A model generated the notes under the pieces. That model was not told the DNA's origin. It was given only the letters and a program-made list of their open reading frames with translations, and did not search any database. This document shows positions 16,703-25,385 of a DNA stretch of 64,000 bases, one piece after another (within the stretch, counting starts at the first letter, position 1; each line of letters starts with the position of its first letter). The stretch comes from Sphingomonas sp. GTDB lineage: Bacteria; Pseudomonadota; Alphaproteobacteria; Sphingomonadales; Sphingomonadaceae. The position numbers and the translations under genes are program-made. The stretch covers positions 496,001 through 560,000 of the forward strand of contig JAFOMG010000017.1 of NCBI GenBank assembly GCA_017418975.1, in the 5' to 3' direction.

Positions 16703-18772
16703 TTACTTGACGGCAGTCGCGCCGGCATCCTGCTGCTTGCCGGTATACCGATCCAGCCAGCCCAGCACGGTGCCATACCATTGCATCGAGTTCTTCGGCT
16801 TCAGCACCCAGTGGTTCTCGTCCGGGAACACCAGCAGCTTGGACGGGATGTCGCGGCGCTGGAGCGCGGTGAAGGCAGCTAGACCCTGGGTATAGGGAAT
16901 GCGGAAATCCTTCTCGCTGGTGATCACCAGCTGCGGGGTCTTCCATTTGTCGACATGGTTGACCGGGTTCCACTTCTCGAACGCCGCGGGGTCCTCGAAA
17001 TAGGCCTTGCCGCCATGTTCCCACTCGTCGAACCACAGCTCCTCGGTCTCATAGGCCATGGCGCGGGCGTCGAACACGCCGTCATGCTGGACGATGCACT
17101 TGAACCGGTCCGGCCACTGGCCCTCGATCCAGTTCATCATATAGCCGCCATAGGAGGCGCCCAGCGCGCAGGCATTGCCGGCATCGAGATACGCGAACTT
17201 GTCCGTCGCGGCCTTGAGGCCCTTTTGCAGGTCCTCGAGCGGCCAGCCGCCCCAATTGTTGCGGATCGCGTCGGTGAAGGCCTGACCATAGCCGGTGGAG
17301 CCGTGGAAATCGACCGCGACCACCGCATAGCCGGCACCGGCGAACACCGCGGGGTTCCAGCGATAGGACCAGCTGTTGTTGCTGCTTCCCTGCGGGCCGC
17401 CATGGACGATGAAGGCAATCGGCGCCTTCTTGCCCTCCGCCAGGCTGGCCGGGCGCACCGCATAGCCCCAGACCGTGTCGTTGTTGGCACCGGCGAAGCT
17501 GAAGCGCTCGACCTTCGGCAGGTCGATGCCGGCGAGCTTCTCCGCATTGACCGAGGTCAGCCGGGTGCTGGCCTTGCCCTTGAGCTGGTAGAAATCGTCC
17601 GGCGCGGTGAGGCTGTTCATCGAATAGACGATGCCGCCCCTGGTCGGCACCACCGCGGTGACGTTGCCGAGCTGGGTGAGCCGGGCGACCTTGCCGGTCT
17701 GCGGATCGACCGACCAGATCGGAGTCTCCTGGGTATCTTCGGCCGTGACGTACAGCGCCTTGGAATCCGGCGCCCAGGCGATGGAGGCGACCGAACGGTC
17801 CCAGGCCTGGGTAAGTGCCTTCACTTCGCCGGTGGCGAGGTTGCGCAGCTGGAGCACCTGGCGATCGGCCTCATAGGTGGCGCGCGCCATCGAGAAATAG
17901 GCGAGCCACTTGCCGTCTGGCGAGACGGTGGGGAGATTGTCCATTCCCTCGTTCGCCTTGGTGAGGTTCACCGGCGCCGAGCTGCCGTCCGCGGGAGCGG
18001 CGAAAATGTCGAGATTGGTCGATTTGGATTCGATCCGGCCGGCCTCGCGCAGGGCGAAATAGACGGTCTTGCCGTCCGCGCTCCACGACACTTCCTCGCC
18101 GCCGCCGAAGGGCTTCGAAGGCGTGTCGCCGATCAGCCCGCCGACGATGGGCACGCCGTTGCCGGTGGCACCGTTCGGGCCGAAGGGCAGCACGAAGAGC
18201 TGCGAGCGCTCGCCGTTCGACCATGTATCCCAGTGGCGAACGAACAGCTGGTCATAGGTACGCCCGGAACCGGCGTTCGGATCCTTCTTGACCATCGCCG
18301 GCTCCAGGCTGGGCGCGCCGGGCTTGCGATCGGCCCAGACGAGCAGCTTGCTGCCGTCGGGCGAGACCTTGAACCCGTTGAACCCGCCCGGGATATGGGT
18401 GAGCTGCGTTGCGGTGCCGCCGGTGATCGCGATGCCCCATACGGCATCCTCGCCGCCCTTGTCCGACTGGAACCACACGGTCCTGCCGTCCGCCGAGAAT
18501 TGCGGGCTGGTCTCGTTGACATCGGCCTCTGCGACGAGCTTCTCGGGCCTGGCGCCCTTCACCGTGAGATCGAGGCGCCACAGGTCGTAGCGGCCGCGAT
18601 TGGCGGCGAGATCGGTCTCGCGCTGCTGCCAGACGAGCCAATGGCCATCGGGCGAGACCGCGGGGGCGCCGACGCGCGACAGGGTGGCGACGTCCTGGAT
18701 GGTGAGATCACGCGCCAGCGCGGGCGCCGCGGCGAAAGCGAGCGTGACGCTCGCGAGCAGGATATATTTCAT
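16703..18772 (-). CDS. Exported S9-family prolyl oligopeptidase-like peptidase
   Basis: This 689-residue protein has a signal peptide (cut near APALA-RD). An N-terminal WD40/TolB-like beta-propeller shows repeated SPDG, SADG and APDS blades, for example SPDGHWLVWQQ. The C-terminal alpha/beta hydrolase has HGGPQGSS, the nucleophile in GASYGGYM (about residue 540), the aspartate in SEKDFRIPY and the histidine in DENHWV. It should cleave peptides in the periplasm. Hairpin repeats lie on both sides, and it interrupts a gene order (pcm-tolC-popZ-valS) that I know as contiguous in other alphaproteobacteria. Confidence 0.93.
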   Translation of the reverse strand: MKYILLASVTLAFAAAPALARDLTIQDVATLSRVGAPAVSPDGHWLVWQQRETDLAANRGRYDLWRLDLTVKGARPEKLVAEADVNETSPQFSADGRTVWFQSDKGGEDAVWGIAITGGTATQLTHIPGGFNGFKVSPDGSKLLVWADRKPGAPSLEPAMVKKDPNAGSGRTYDQLFVRHWDTWSNGERSQLFVLPFGPNGATGNGVPIVGGLIGDTPSKPFGGGEEVSWSADGKTVYFALREAGRIESKSTNLDIFAAPADGSSAPVNLTKANEGMDNLPTVSPDGKWLAYFSMARATYEADRQVLQLRNLATGEVKALTQAWDRSVASIAWAPDSKALYVTAEDTQETPIWSVDPQTGKVARLTQLGNVTAVVPTRGGIVYSMNSLTAPDDFYQLKGKASTRLTSVNAEKLAGIDLPKVERFSFAGANNDTVWGYAVRPASLAEGKKAPIAFIVHGGPQGSSNNSWSYRWNPAVFAGAGYAVVAVDFHGSTGYGQAFTDAIRNNWGGWPLEDLQKGLKAATDKFAYLDAGNACALGASYGGYMMNWIEGQWPDRFKCIVQHDGVFDARAMAYETEELWFDEWEHGGKAYFEDPAAFEKWNPVNHVDKWKTPQLVITSEKDFRIPYTQGLAAFTALQRRDIPSKLLVFPDENHWVLKPKNSMQWYGTVLGWLDRYTGKQQDAGATAVK

Positions 18773-18898
18773 GCCGCGAGGATAGCCGGAAGGTTGCGGC
18801 CGTTACAATCGGTCAGCGCACTAGACCGGCGACAAAGCCCCGGGTCCAATCGAAAGTTGGAATGCGGGCACCGCGATGGCTCCTTCCACACCCCATCG

Positions 18899-18917
18899 CC
18901 CCGGCCTTGTGCCGGGG
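18899..18917. repeat. Short GC hairpin
   Basis: CCCCGGC, the loop CTTGT and GCCGGGG form a perfect 7-bp hairpin. A similar CCCCGGC-TCAAG-GCCGGG unit lies about 285 bp further on, in inverted sense and next to GGATGACGG. Confidence 0.7.
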
Positions 18918-18998
18918 TCCACCGGGAGGCAAGAGGCTCCTAGGGTAGAAACCCGATCAAGGCTTTGATTTCTTTCGCCATCTCCGCGATTCCCTTCA

Positions 18999-19133
18999 CC
19001 ATCCCCGCGCAGGCGGGGATCCAGGGCCAGGAGCGGATTGCGCTCAATCGCGTCCCGCGCCCTCCAGGGAGCGCCGGCCTGGTAGCCTCTTTGTCCCGCG
19101 CTACCCTGCATCCCCGCCTGCGCGAGGATGACG
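18999..19133. repeat. REP-like inverted repeat pair (CCATCCCCGCGCAGG type)
   Basis: The left arm CCATCCCCGCGCAGGCGGGG, followed by ATCCAGGG, begins at 18999. The right arm at 19105-19133 runs CCTGCATCCCCGCCTGCGCG then AGGATGACG. The structure is the same as the 8140-8263 pair: each arm is a hairpin and the two are inverted. Confidence 0.85.
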
Positions 19134-19304
19134 GGCCTTGCTGATTGAGTCGTGACCCTAATGCTGGACTTGAGGCACTGTGAACCCCGGCTCAAGGCCG
19201 GGATGACGGATATGGCGGCTGAATCCAAGCCTTCGCCCCTTGCCCGCCTTAACAGGCAACCGAAGCAACCGAGGCGACAGCGGGGCTGGAAATAATGGCC
19301 CGAC

Positions 19305-19799
19305 CTATTGCCGCCCGGTGATCCGCGAAATCTCGCGGGCGACCATCTCTTCCACCAGCCGCGGCAGATTGGCGTCGAGCCAGTCGCGCAGCATCGGCTT
19401 CAGCATCTCGCGCACCATGCCCTCGAGCGTGTCCGTGCCGGTGACCTCGGGCTTCACCACCATGCGCGACAGCGCCTCGAGCGGGCCGCGCGTCGCTTCG
19501 GCGGCGCGGTCGGACAGGATCGGATCGGCGGGCACCTCGGCCGCGGCCCTCGGGGCGGCTTCGGGCGGCGTGGGGGAACCCATCGACATCGGCGTCGGCG
19601 TCTCCAGTCTGTCCTCGTCGACCGGCTGGCTCAGTTCGAGCACTTCGTCGATGGCGGCGGGCTTGTCCGCCACCGTCGTCGCACGTCCGCCGCGGCGCGC
19701 ACGCGTCGCGATGGCCGCATCGCCTTCCTCGGCGATGATGCGTTTGATGGAGGATAGAATCTCCTCCATCGACGGCTCGCTACTGATGTCCCCCATCAA
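19305..19799 (-). CDS. popZ: PopZ-like polar organising protein (DUF2497)
   Basis: This 164-residue protein has the two conserved ends of the family: the N-terminal helix PSMEEILSSIKRIIAEE and the C-terminal oligomerisation region LKPMLRDWLDANLPRLVEEM followed by VAREI. The linker between them is acidic and rich in Pro, as in Caulobacter PopZ. PopZ forms a cytoplasmic polar network that anchors the ParB-parS complex and cell-cycle regulators. It is the last gene of the minus-strand pcm-tolC-popZ group, 33 bp after tolC. Confidence 0.88.
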   Translation of the reverse strand: MMGDISSEPSMEEILSSIKRIIAEEGDAAIATRARRGGRATTVADKPAAIDEVLELSQPVDEDRLETPTPMSMGSPTPPEAAPRAAAEVPADPILSDRAAEATRGPLEALSRMVVKPEVTGTDTLEGMVREMLKPMLRDWLDANLPRLVEEMVAREISRITGRQ

Positions 19800-19832
19800 C
19801 CGGCTACTCCTGAAAGCCCCGGAGGCGCGTCA

Positions 19833-21422
19833 TCAGGGATTTTTACGGTTAATGTCAACAGGCCGCGTGGTATCGCCGCGCTGAAGCACGGGATCGAGCG
19901 ACGTGGTGGTGACGGCCGGCGTCTGGGCGGGCGTCTGGTTGGTGCGCGTGCCAACGGCCTGGGGCTCGGGATCGTCGTTGCGATCCGACCAGCGATTCTT
20001 CACCCGCTTGTAGTTGATGCCCGGATCGTAGAGCGGGCCGCCGTCCAGGTTGAGATCCTGTGCCTCGGCCCGGCCCATCGCGGCGAGCAGCGTGAAGCCG
20101 GCGACATAGGCGTCGCGCTCGGCGGTGACATAATTGACCTGGCTGTTGAGCAGTTCCTGCTCGGCGTTCAGGATGTCGAGGATCGTGCGGGTGCCGACGC
20201 TGTTCTCGGCGCGGACACCCTCGAGGCTCAGCTTGTTGGCATCGACGGCGACACGCGACGATTCGATCACGCGCAGCGCCGACTGGTAGCTGGCATAGGC
20301 CGAGCGCACCTGGGCGATCACGCCGCGCTCGGTGAGCGTGACGGTCTCGATCGCCGACGCCTCGCGCGCCTGGGCCTGGCGGACCTGCGCGGCCGGGCGG
20401 CCGCCCTGGAACACCGGCAGGCTGAGCTGCGCGCCGAGCGTGGTCGAGATCCCGTCCGGATTGAGGCCCATGACCGAGCGCGCCTGCGGCGTGAGCGAGC
20501 CCAGATAATTATAATAGCTGCTGCCGACGCCGATGCTCACCTGCGGCGAGCGGCCGGCCTTGGCCGCGCTGACGTCGAAGCGCGAGGCATCGCGCTGCTT
20601 CTGCGCGGCTTCGAGGTTCGGATTGCCGGCGATCGCGGCCTGTTCGGCATCGGCGACGTCGACCGGCAGGCCCGGCAGCGCCGGCGGCTGGGCGAGCACG
20701 CCGGGCGCGGCGCCGACGATGCGGATGTAATTCTCGCGCGAACCGATCAGCCCGGCCTCGGCCGTGCGCAGCTGGCTCTCGGCGAGCGCGAGCCGCGCCT
20801 CCGACTGGGCAACGTCGGTGCGGGTAAGGTCGCCCACCTCGAACCGGTCGCGAGTCGCCTGGAGATTGACCTCGAGGACATGGACGTTCTGCTGGTTGAG
20901 GCGAACGATCGCCTCGAAGCGCAGCACGTCGACATAGGCGGTCACCGTATCGGTGAAGAGCTGCGCCTCGGCACCGCGCAGGCTGGCCTGGCCGGCGGCG
21001 ACGCGAGTCTCCGCACCGCGCACCGAGTTGCGCACCGCGCCGCCGCTGTAGATCGGCACCGAGAGGTTCAGGCCGAGATTGCCGTTGCGGCTCGGGCCGA
21101 TGGTCGCGTCGCTGTTATAGGGGCTGGTGTTCAACGAGCCGGTGCCGTTCAAGCCCGGACGGCCGGCGGCCTTGGCGATCGGCACGTTCTCGTCATTGGC
21201 ACGCTGGTTGGCGCGTTCCGACTGGAGGCCCGGATTGGTGTTGTAGGCAAGCACCAGCGCATCGCGCAGCGTAGTGGTCGGCTGCGCCGTCTGGGCCGGC
21301 GCGCCGGTGCCCACCACCTGCACGGGAGTATCGGTGCCGGCGCGCGTCGTCGTGGTCTGCGCGGCGGCAGGCACGGCGATCGCGACAAGACTGGCGCCCA
21401 GGAGCAGAGAGGAAATTCGCAT
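19833..21422 (-). CDS. tolC: TolC-family outer-membrane efflux channel
   Basis: This 529-residue protein has a signal peptide (cut after AAAQ) and two repeated OEP domains rich in long helices. Recognisable TolC segments are LRDALVLAYNTNPGLQSERA, the DLTRTDVAQSEARLALAES hairpin and VGTRTILDILNAEQELLNSQ. It should form the trimeric outer-membrane tunnel for type I secretion and RND pumps. The C-terminal about 60 residues after the helical domain are low-complexity (Thr, Pro, Asp). It lies 14 bp after pcm. Confidence 0.93.
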   Translation of the reverse strand: MRISSLLLGASLVAIAVPAAAQTTTTRAGTDTPVQVVGTGAPAQTAQPTTTLRDALVLAYNTNPGLQSERANQRANDENVPIAKAAGRPGLNGTGSLNTSPYNSDATIGPSRNGNLGLNLSVPIYSGGAVRNSVRGAETRVAAGQASLRGAEAQLFTDTVTAYVDVLRFEAIVRLNQQNVHVLEVNLQATRDRFEVGDLTRTDVAQSEARLALAESQLRTAEAGLIGSRENYIRIVGAAPGVLAQPPALPGLPVDVADAEQAAIAGNPNLEAAQKQRDASRFDVSAAKAGRSPQVSIGVGSSYYNYLGSLTPQARSVMGLNPDGISTTLGAQLSLPVFQGGRPAAQVRQAQAREASAIETVTLTERGVIAQVRSAYASYQSALRVIESSRVAVDANKLSLEGVRAENSVGTRTILDILNAEQELLNSQVNYVTAERDAYVAGFTLLAAMGRAEAQDLNLDGGPLYDPGINYKRVKNRWSDRNDDPEPQAVGTRTNQTPAQTPAVTTTSLDPVLQRGDTTRPVDINRKNP

Positions 21423-21436
21423 GAGCCTCTTTCAGA

Positions 21437-22120
21437 TCAGAATTGAAAGGTTCGTAGGCGCTCGAAACCGGGAAGAACTGCACATTCGATATCGGCGAAA
21501 TCGACGAGGCCGAAGCCGCCTTCGGTGCGGCGGCCCGCCGCAAGGCGCGTCACGCCGCGATCGAGGAGGCCGGTCACCACCCGACCATCGGGCCCGACCT
21601 GGTCGAGCAGCGCCGTGGGAAGCGCCTCGACCGCGCCGTCGACGACGAGCAGGTCATAAGGGCCTTCCGGAGCATGGCCGGCAGCGAGCGGCCCCTCGAC
21701 CAGCTCGACATTGGCATAGGCGGCGAGCGCGGTGCGGGCGAGCGCCGCGAGGCCGGGCTCCTCCTCCACCGCGACCACCGACCCGGCGAGGCCGGCGAGC
21801 AGCGCCGTCGCATAGCCGCCCGCGGCACCGATCAGCAGCACCTTGTCCGCGGGCCGGATCTCGGCCGCGGTGAGCAGCCGGCCGGTCGCGAGCGGCAGGT
21901 TGTGGCTGCGCCCGCCGGCAAGCGGCAGCAACGTGTCGCGATAGGCGATCGCGCGATGCGCCTCGGGAAGAAAATCCTCTCGCGGGAGGCGCGCCATCGC
22001 CTCGACCACGCGGGCGTCGTTGACCGCGTTGGTGCGCAGCTGGCTGGCGACCATCGCGTGGCGCATCACTTCGAAGCGGTTCGCCTCGGCAGGCGCGGAA
22101 TCTACCGTAAGAGCCATCAT
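21437..22120 (-). CDS. pcm: Protein-L-isoaspartate O-methyltransferase family protein
   Basis: This 227-residue protein starts at one of two adjacent ATGs (22120 or 22117). It has the PCMT pattern: MVASQLRTNAVND, then PREDFLPEAHRAIAYRD, and the SAM-binding VLLIGAAGGYATALLAGL with an acidic VAVEEE loop. Enzymes of this alphaproteobacterial subgroup repair isoaspartyl residues or act as related methyltransferases. It begins the pcm-tolC-popZ operon. The reading frame extends back through the tRNA-Cys gene, but that part is not coding. Confidence 0.88.
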   Translation of the reverse strand: MMALTVDSAPAEANRFEVMRHAMVASQLRTNAVNDARVVEAMARLPREDFLPEAHRAIAYRDTLLPLAGGRSHNLPLATGRLLTAAEIRPADKVLLIGAAGGYATALLAGLAGSVVAVEEEPGLAALARTALAAYANVELVEGPLAAGHAPEGPYDLLVVDGAVEALPTALLDQVGPDGRVVTGLLDRGVTRLAAGRRTEGGFGLVDFADIECAVLPGFERLRTFQF

Positions 22121-22240
22121 TACCCCGGCTATCTGGCACAACCGTATTAGTTGTGCAATACACTGATTATGTAGGGCGGCTTGTATCCCCTTCGCAACCC
22201 TTCGCCAAGCAATGCGCGCAGCTATTTTTGCACTGCAATG

Positions 22241-22269
22241 TTGACAGCGGGCGAAGCACCTGCGCATTG
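22241..22269 (+). promoter_or_regulatory. Probable tRNA-Cys promoter
   Basis: TTGACA at 22241-22246 and GCATTG at 22264-22269 are separated by 17 bp, and the tRNA begins 17 bp later. The -35 is perfect and the -10 is weak, so the assignment rests mainly on the -35 and the distance. Confidence 0.5.
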
Positions 22270-22285
22270 CCGCCGCTCGCTCCGA

Positions 22286-22359
22286 GGCCCGATGGCGGAG
22301 TGGTGACGCAGAGGACTGCAAATCCTTGCACGCCGGTTCGATTCCGGCTCGGGCCTCCA
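22286..22359 (+). tRNA. tRNA-Cys (anticodon GCA)
   Basis: This is a 74-nt cloverleaf. The acceptor stem is GGCCCGA/TCGGGCC, the anticodon stem AGGA/TCCT encloses a loop containing TGCAAA (anticodon GCA), the T loop is GTTCGATTC, and the 3' CCA is encoded. It lies about 475 bp upstream of cysS on the same strand. Confidence 0.97.
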
Positions 22360-22532
22360 CTTCCTTCCCCGCACCACCATCCTCTCATCCAGGGCGCCGG
22401 CACGCCGGCAAAACTGTGTCTTTCCCGCAACTCATCGATCGAATCGCACGGAACATCGACGCCGAACCGGCTCGGATGCGGAACAAATCGCGATTCACCG
22501 CCGTTGATCCCGCGCTTATCGGGAGACGAGGC

Positions 22533-22751
22533 ATGTACGATTTCGGCATCCGACACGCTCTTACCGGCTATCGCGTGGCGTACCGTCCGCAGCAGCAGAA
22601 TTATTGCCCGGGCTGCGGCGGATCCCATTGGGTGATCGGCCGGTTCACGGCGGAATGCGCTTTCTGCGCCACCGCCCTGCCGCTGATAGTGGGCGGAAGC
22701 ACCGGCAGCGGGCTGATCCGCCAGCGGGGCGAGGCCGCGCTGGCCGCCTGA
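22533..22751 (+). CDS. Small zinc-ribbon-like protein
   Basis: From the ATG at 22533, preceded by GGGAGACGAGGC as ribosome-binding site, this is a 72-residue protein. Two CxxC pairs (C25-x2-C28 and C42-x2-C45) flank a GSHWVIGRF strand, the layout of a rubredoxin-like zinc ribbon. The N-terminal half (YDFGIRHALTGYRVAYRPQQ) is positively charged. I do not know the function; nucleic-acid or protein binding is possible. It lies between tRNA-Cys and cysS. Confidence 0.75.
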   Translation: MYDFGIRHALTGYRVAYRPQQQNYCPGCGGSHWVIGRFTAECAFCATALPLIVGGSTGSGLIRQRGEAALAA

Positions 22752-22834
22752 ACCCCGGCGCCGGGACATGCGCGGGATCGGCAACGGACCCGCCCGAGAC
22801 TTGCAGCGTGCCGACGAGCCGCTATGCCGCCCCT

Positions 22835-24283
22835 ATGACCGGCGCCCAACTCACGCTCTACAATTCGCTGACCCGCAGCCTGGAGGTTTTCCGGCCGCTC
22901 GATCCCGAACGGGGCGTGCGCGTCTATTCCTGCGGGCCGACGGTCTACAACTATGCCCATCTCGGCAATCTGCGCGCCTATGTGTTCACCGACACGCTGA
23001 GCCGGGTGCTGAGCTGGAAGGCCGGGGAAAATGCGTGGGGGCCCCTCACGCATGTGATCAACATCACCGATGTCGGCCATCTGACGTCGGACGCCGATGC
23101 GGGCGACGACAAGATGGAGGCGGCGGCCCGCGCCCAGGCGAAGAGCATCTGGGATATCGCGGCGCATTATACCGCGGCATTCAAGCAGAACATCGCCGAC
23201 CTCAACATCCGCCAGCCTTCGCGCTGGTCCGTCGCGACCGACCATATCGCCGAGATGATCGATTTCGCGGAGAAGATCGCGCCGGATCATTGCTACGCGC
23301 TCGATTCGGGCCTGTATTTCGATGTGACCACCGTTCCCGACTATGGCCGCCTCGCCGGCAATCGGGACGATGCCGCGGAAGGCCGGATCGATCCGGTGGC
23401 CGGCAAGCGCCATCCGCAGGATTTTGCCATCTGGCGCAAGTCGCCGCCGGGCGAGCAGCGCCAGATGGAATGGGACAGCCCCTGGGGCAAGGGGGCGCCG
23501 GGCTGGCACCTCGAATGCTCGGTGATGAGCATCAAGTATCTGGGCGCTCCCTTCGACATCCATACCGGCGGGATCGACCATCGCGAGATCCACCACCCCA
23601 ATGAGATCGCGCAGAACCAGGCCTTTTGCGGCTGCGGCGATTCGGGCGCGCATTTCTGGATGCACAACAACTTCCTGGTCGATCGCCAGGGGAAGATGAG
23701 CAAGTCCAAGGGCGGCTTCACCACGCTCCAGTCGCTGATCGACGCGGGCGTGCATCCCCTCGCCTATCGCCTGATGTGCCTTTCCGCCCAGTATCGCAGC
23801 GAACTGGAATTCTCGGCCGAGAACCTGGCCGCGGCGCTGACCCGGCTCAAGCGGCTGGTGATGACGGTGACCGCGCTCAAGGCCCGGGCCGAGGGCGAAG
23901 GCACGGCGCCCCAGGCCTGGCTGGCACGGCTCGACGAAGCCGTGTCGGATGACCTCAACACGCCCAGGGCACTGCCGGCGCTCGACGAGCTGCTCGCCGA
24001 GAAGAAGCTGGCGCCCGCCGATCGCCTGGCAGGGCTCGCGGCGTTCGATGCGGTGCTCGGCCTGCGGCTGCTCGAGCTGACTCGCGAGGAACTCCGCGTG
24101 CGGCCCGTGAGCGCCGCGATCACGGTGCAGGAGATCGAGGACCGGCTGGTCGAGCGCAAGGAAGCCCGGCTGGTGAAGGACTTCCAGCGTTCCGACACGA
24201 TCCGCGACGAACTCGCCGCCGCCGGCGTGGAGGTGATGGACGGTGATCCGCTGGGCTGGGACTGGAAACCGGCGTTCGACTGA
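22835..24283 (+). CDS. cysS: Cysteinyl-tRNA synthetase
   Basis: From the ATG at 22835 this is a 482-residue class I synthetase that charges tRNA-Cys. Zinc-site and signature motifs are present: YSCGPTVYNYAHLGNLR (with a HLGN form of HIGH), GWHLECSVM, HTGGIDHREIHHPNE and the KMSKSKGGF loop. The C-terminal DALR-type domain includes VQEIEDRLVERKEAR. The frame is open upstream but non-family residues precede the chosen ATG. The position downstream of tRNA-Cys may allow co-regulation. Confidence 0.97.
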   Translation: MTGAQLTLYNSLTRSLEVFRPLDPERGVRVYSCGPTVYNYAHLGNLRAYVFTDTLSRVLSWKAGENAWGPLTHVINITDVGHLTSDADAGDDKMEAAARAQAKSIWDIAAHYTAAFKQNIADLNIRQPSRWSVATDHIAEMIDFAEKIAPDHCYALDSGLYFDVTTVPDYGRLAGNRDDAAEGRIDPVAGKRHPQDFAIWRKSPPGEQRQMEWDSPWGKGAPGWHLECSVMSIKYLGAPFDIHTGGIDHREIHHPNEIAQNQAFCGCGDSGAHFWMHNNFLVDRQGKMSKSKGGFTTLQSLIDAGVHPLAYRLMCLSAQYRSELEFSAENLAAALTRLKRLVMTVTALKARAEGEGTAPQAWLARLDEAVSDDLNTPRALPALDELLAEKKLAPADRLAGLAAFDAVLGLRLLELTREELRVRPVSAAITVQEIEDRLVERKEARLVKDFQRSDTIRDELAAAGVEVMDGDPLGWDWKPAFD

Positions 24284-24380
24284 CGGAGAAAGCCGCGCTC
24301 CCCGCCGCCCGGCCCGAATCCCGACCGGGATCGCAATCTAGGCCTTTGACCCGGGCCGGGCGCGCGCTAGCCTCCGGTCC

Positions 24381-25316
24381 ATGAAGGCCGTGCTTCCCGC
24401 CCTCGCCCGCCCGCTGGTGGAGCCGCAGCTCCCGGCCGGGATCGACATCCATTGGTTCACGAGCGCCGACGAGGCGGTCGCGCTCGTCGCCGACGCGGAC
24501 ATCGGCTGGCTCGACCACAATGATCCGCGCGAATGGGCGCGTGCCGTGGCGGCGGCCGGGCGGCTGCAATGGCTGTCGACCATCTATGCCGGGCTCGACG
24601 CGCTCGATACCGGTCTGTTGCAGGCCCGCGGCACCCGCGTGACCAATGGCAGCGGCGTCAACGCGCATGCCGTTGCCGAATATGCCGTGATGGGCGCGCT
24701 GGTCGCCGCCAAGCGCTTCGACCAGGTGGTGCGCGCCGCCGATCGCCACGAATGGCCGACCGATGCGCCGGGCAAGCTCGAGCTGTTCGAGAGCAAGGCG
24801 CTGGTGATCGGCTATGGCACGATCGGGCGGCTGATCGGGGAACGGCTTACGGCATTCGGCGTCGAGGTGACCGGAGTCACGCGCTCGGGCGCCGAGGGCA
24901 CGGTGCGGCCCGAGGCCTGGCGCGCGCTGCTGCCCGAGACCGACTGGCTGTTCCTCGCCGCGCCCGCAACCTCGGAGAGCCGCGCGATGATCGGCGCCGA
25001 GGAACTGGCCGCGATGAAGCCCAGCGCCTGGATCGTGAATGTCGGCCGCGGCGAGCTGATCGACCAGGATGCGCTGATCGAGGCCTGTACCCGGCGACGG
25101 ATCGCCGGCGCGTTTCTCGACACGGTCACGCCCGAGCCGCTGCCGCCCGAGCACCCCTTGTGGAGCACGGCGAACATCATCCACTCGATGCACCTATCCG
25201 GCCGCAGCCAGACGCGGATGTTCCTGCGCGCCGCCGCGCTGTTCGTCGAGAATGCCCGGGCCTTTGTGGAAGGGCGCCCGCTCCGGAACGAAGTCGATCT
25301 CATCGCGGGCTATTGA
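24381..25316 (+). CDS. D-2-hydroxyacid dehydrogenase (NAD-binding)
   Basis: This 311-residue protein has the Rossmann nucleotide-binding motif IGYGTIGRLIGERL in the middle, followed by an NVGRGELIDQDALIEA segment whose arginine is catalytic in this family. The catalytic Glu lies in the VTPEPLPPEHPLW region and a histidine follows in SMHLSGRS. The family reduces 2-oxoacids. The N-terminal substrate domain differs from SerA and GhrB, so the exact substrate is open. It stands alone between cysS and the ArsR/SRPBCC pair. Confidence 0.9.
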   Translation: MKAVLPALARPLVEPQLPAGIDIHWFTSADEAVALVADADIGWLDHNDPREWARAVAAAGRLQWLSTIYAGLDALDTGLLQARGTRVTNGSGVNAHAVAEYAVMGALVAAKRFDQVVRAADRHEWPTDAPGKLELFESKALVIGYGTIGRLIGERLTAFGVEVTGVTRSGAEGTVRPEAWRALLPETDWLFLAAPATSESRAMIGAEELAAMKPSAWIVNVGRGELIDQDALIEACTRRRIAGAFLDTVTPEPLPPEHPLWSTANIIHSMHLSGRSQTRMFLRAAALFVENARAFVEGRPLRNEVDLIAGY

Positions 25317-25369
25317 AATTTTCCCGCCCGCCTCGGTTTTGCTTGCATCAGGCCTTGGCGGGCCATTAG

Positions 25370-25385
25370 TTAGGCAAATGCCTAA
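25370..25385. promoter_or_regulatory. Palindromic operator over the ArsR start codon
   Basis: TTAGGCA, AA, TGCCTAA is a perfect 7-2-7 inverted repeat that contains the ATG (25378-25380) of the ArsR-like gene. Such AT-rich palindromes at start codons are typical binding sites of ArsR-family repressors, so autoregulation of the two-gene operon is likely. Confidence 0.65.

Larger units (their letters stand above)
18773..19304. other. Intergenic region filled with repeats, no gene
   Basis: These 532 bp lie between the S9 peptidase start and the popZ stop. Most of the middle consists of hairpin repeats (18899-18917 and 18999-19133, with another CCCCGGC/GCCGGG hairpin near 19184-19204). I see no credible coding frame. 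The first about 100 bp upstream of 18772 should hold the peptidase promoter. Confidence 0.65.

Noticed and set aside
18899..19210. Possible CRISPR array because of several similar short repeats
   Set aside because: Repeats are inverted pairs of unequal spacing, not direct repeats with regular spacers, and no cas genes are near.
22604..22834. In-frame extension upstream of cysS overlapping the zinc-ribbon gene
   Set aside because: Residues before the ATG at 22835 are not CysS-like, while the overlapping frame encodes a better small protein with its own ribosome-binding site.
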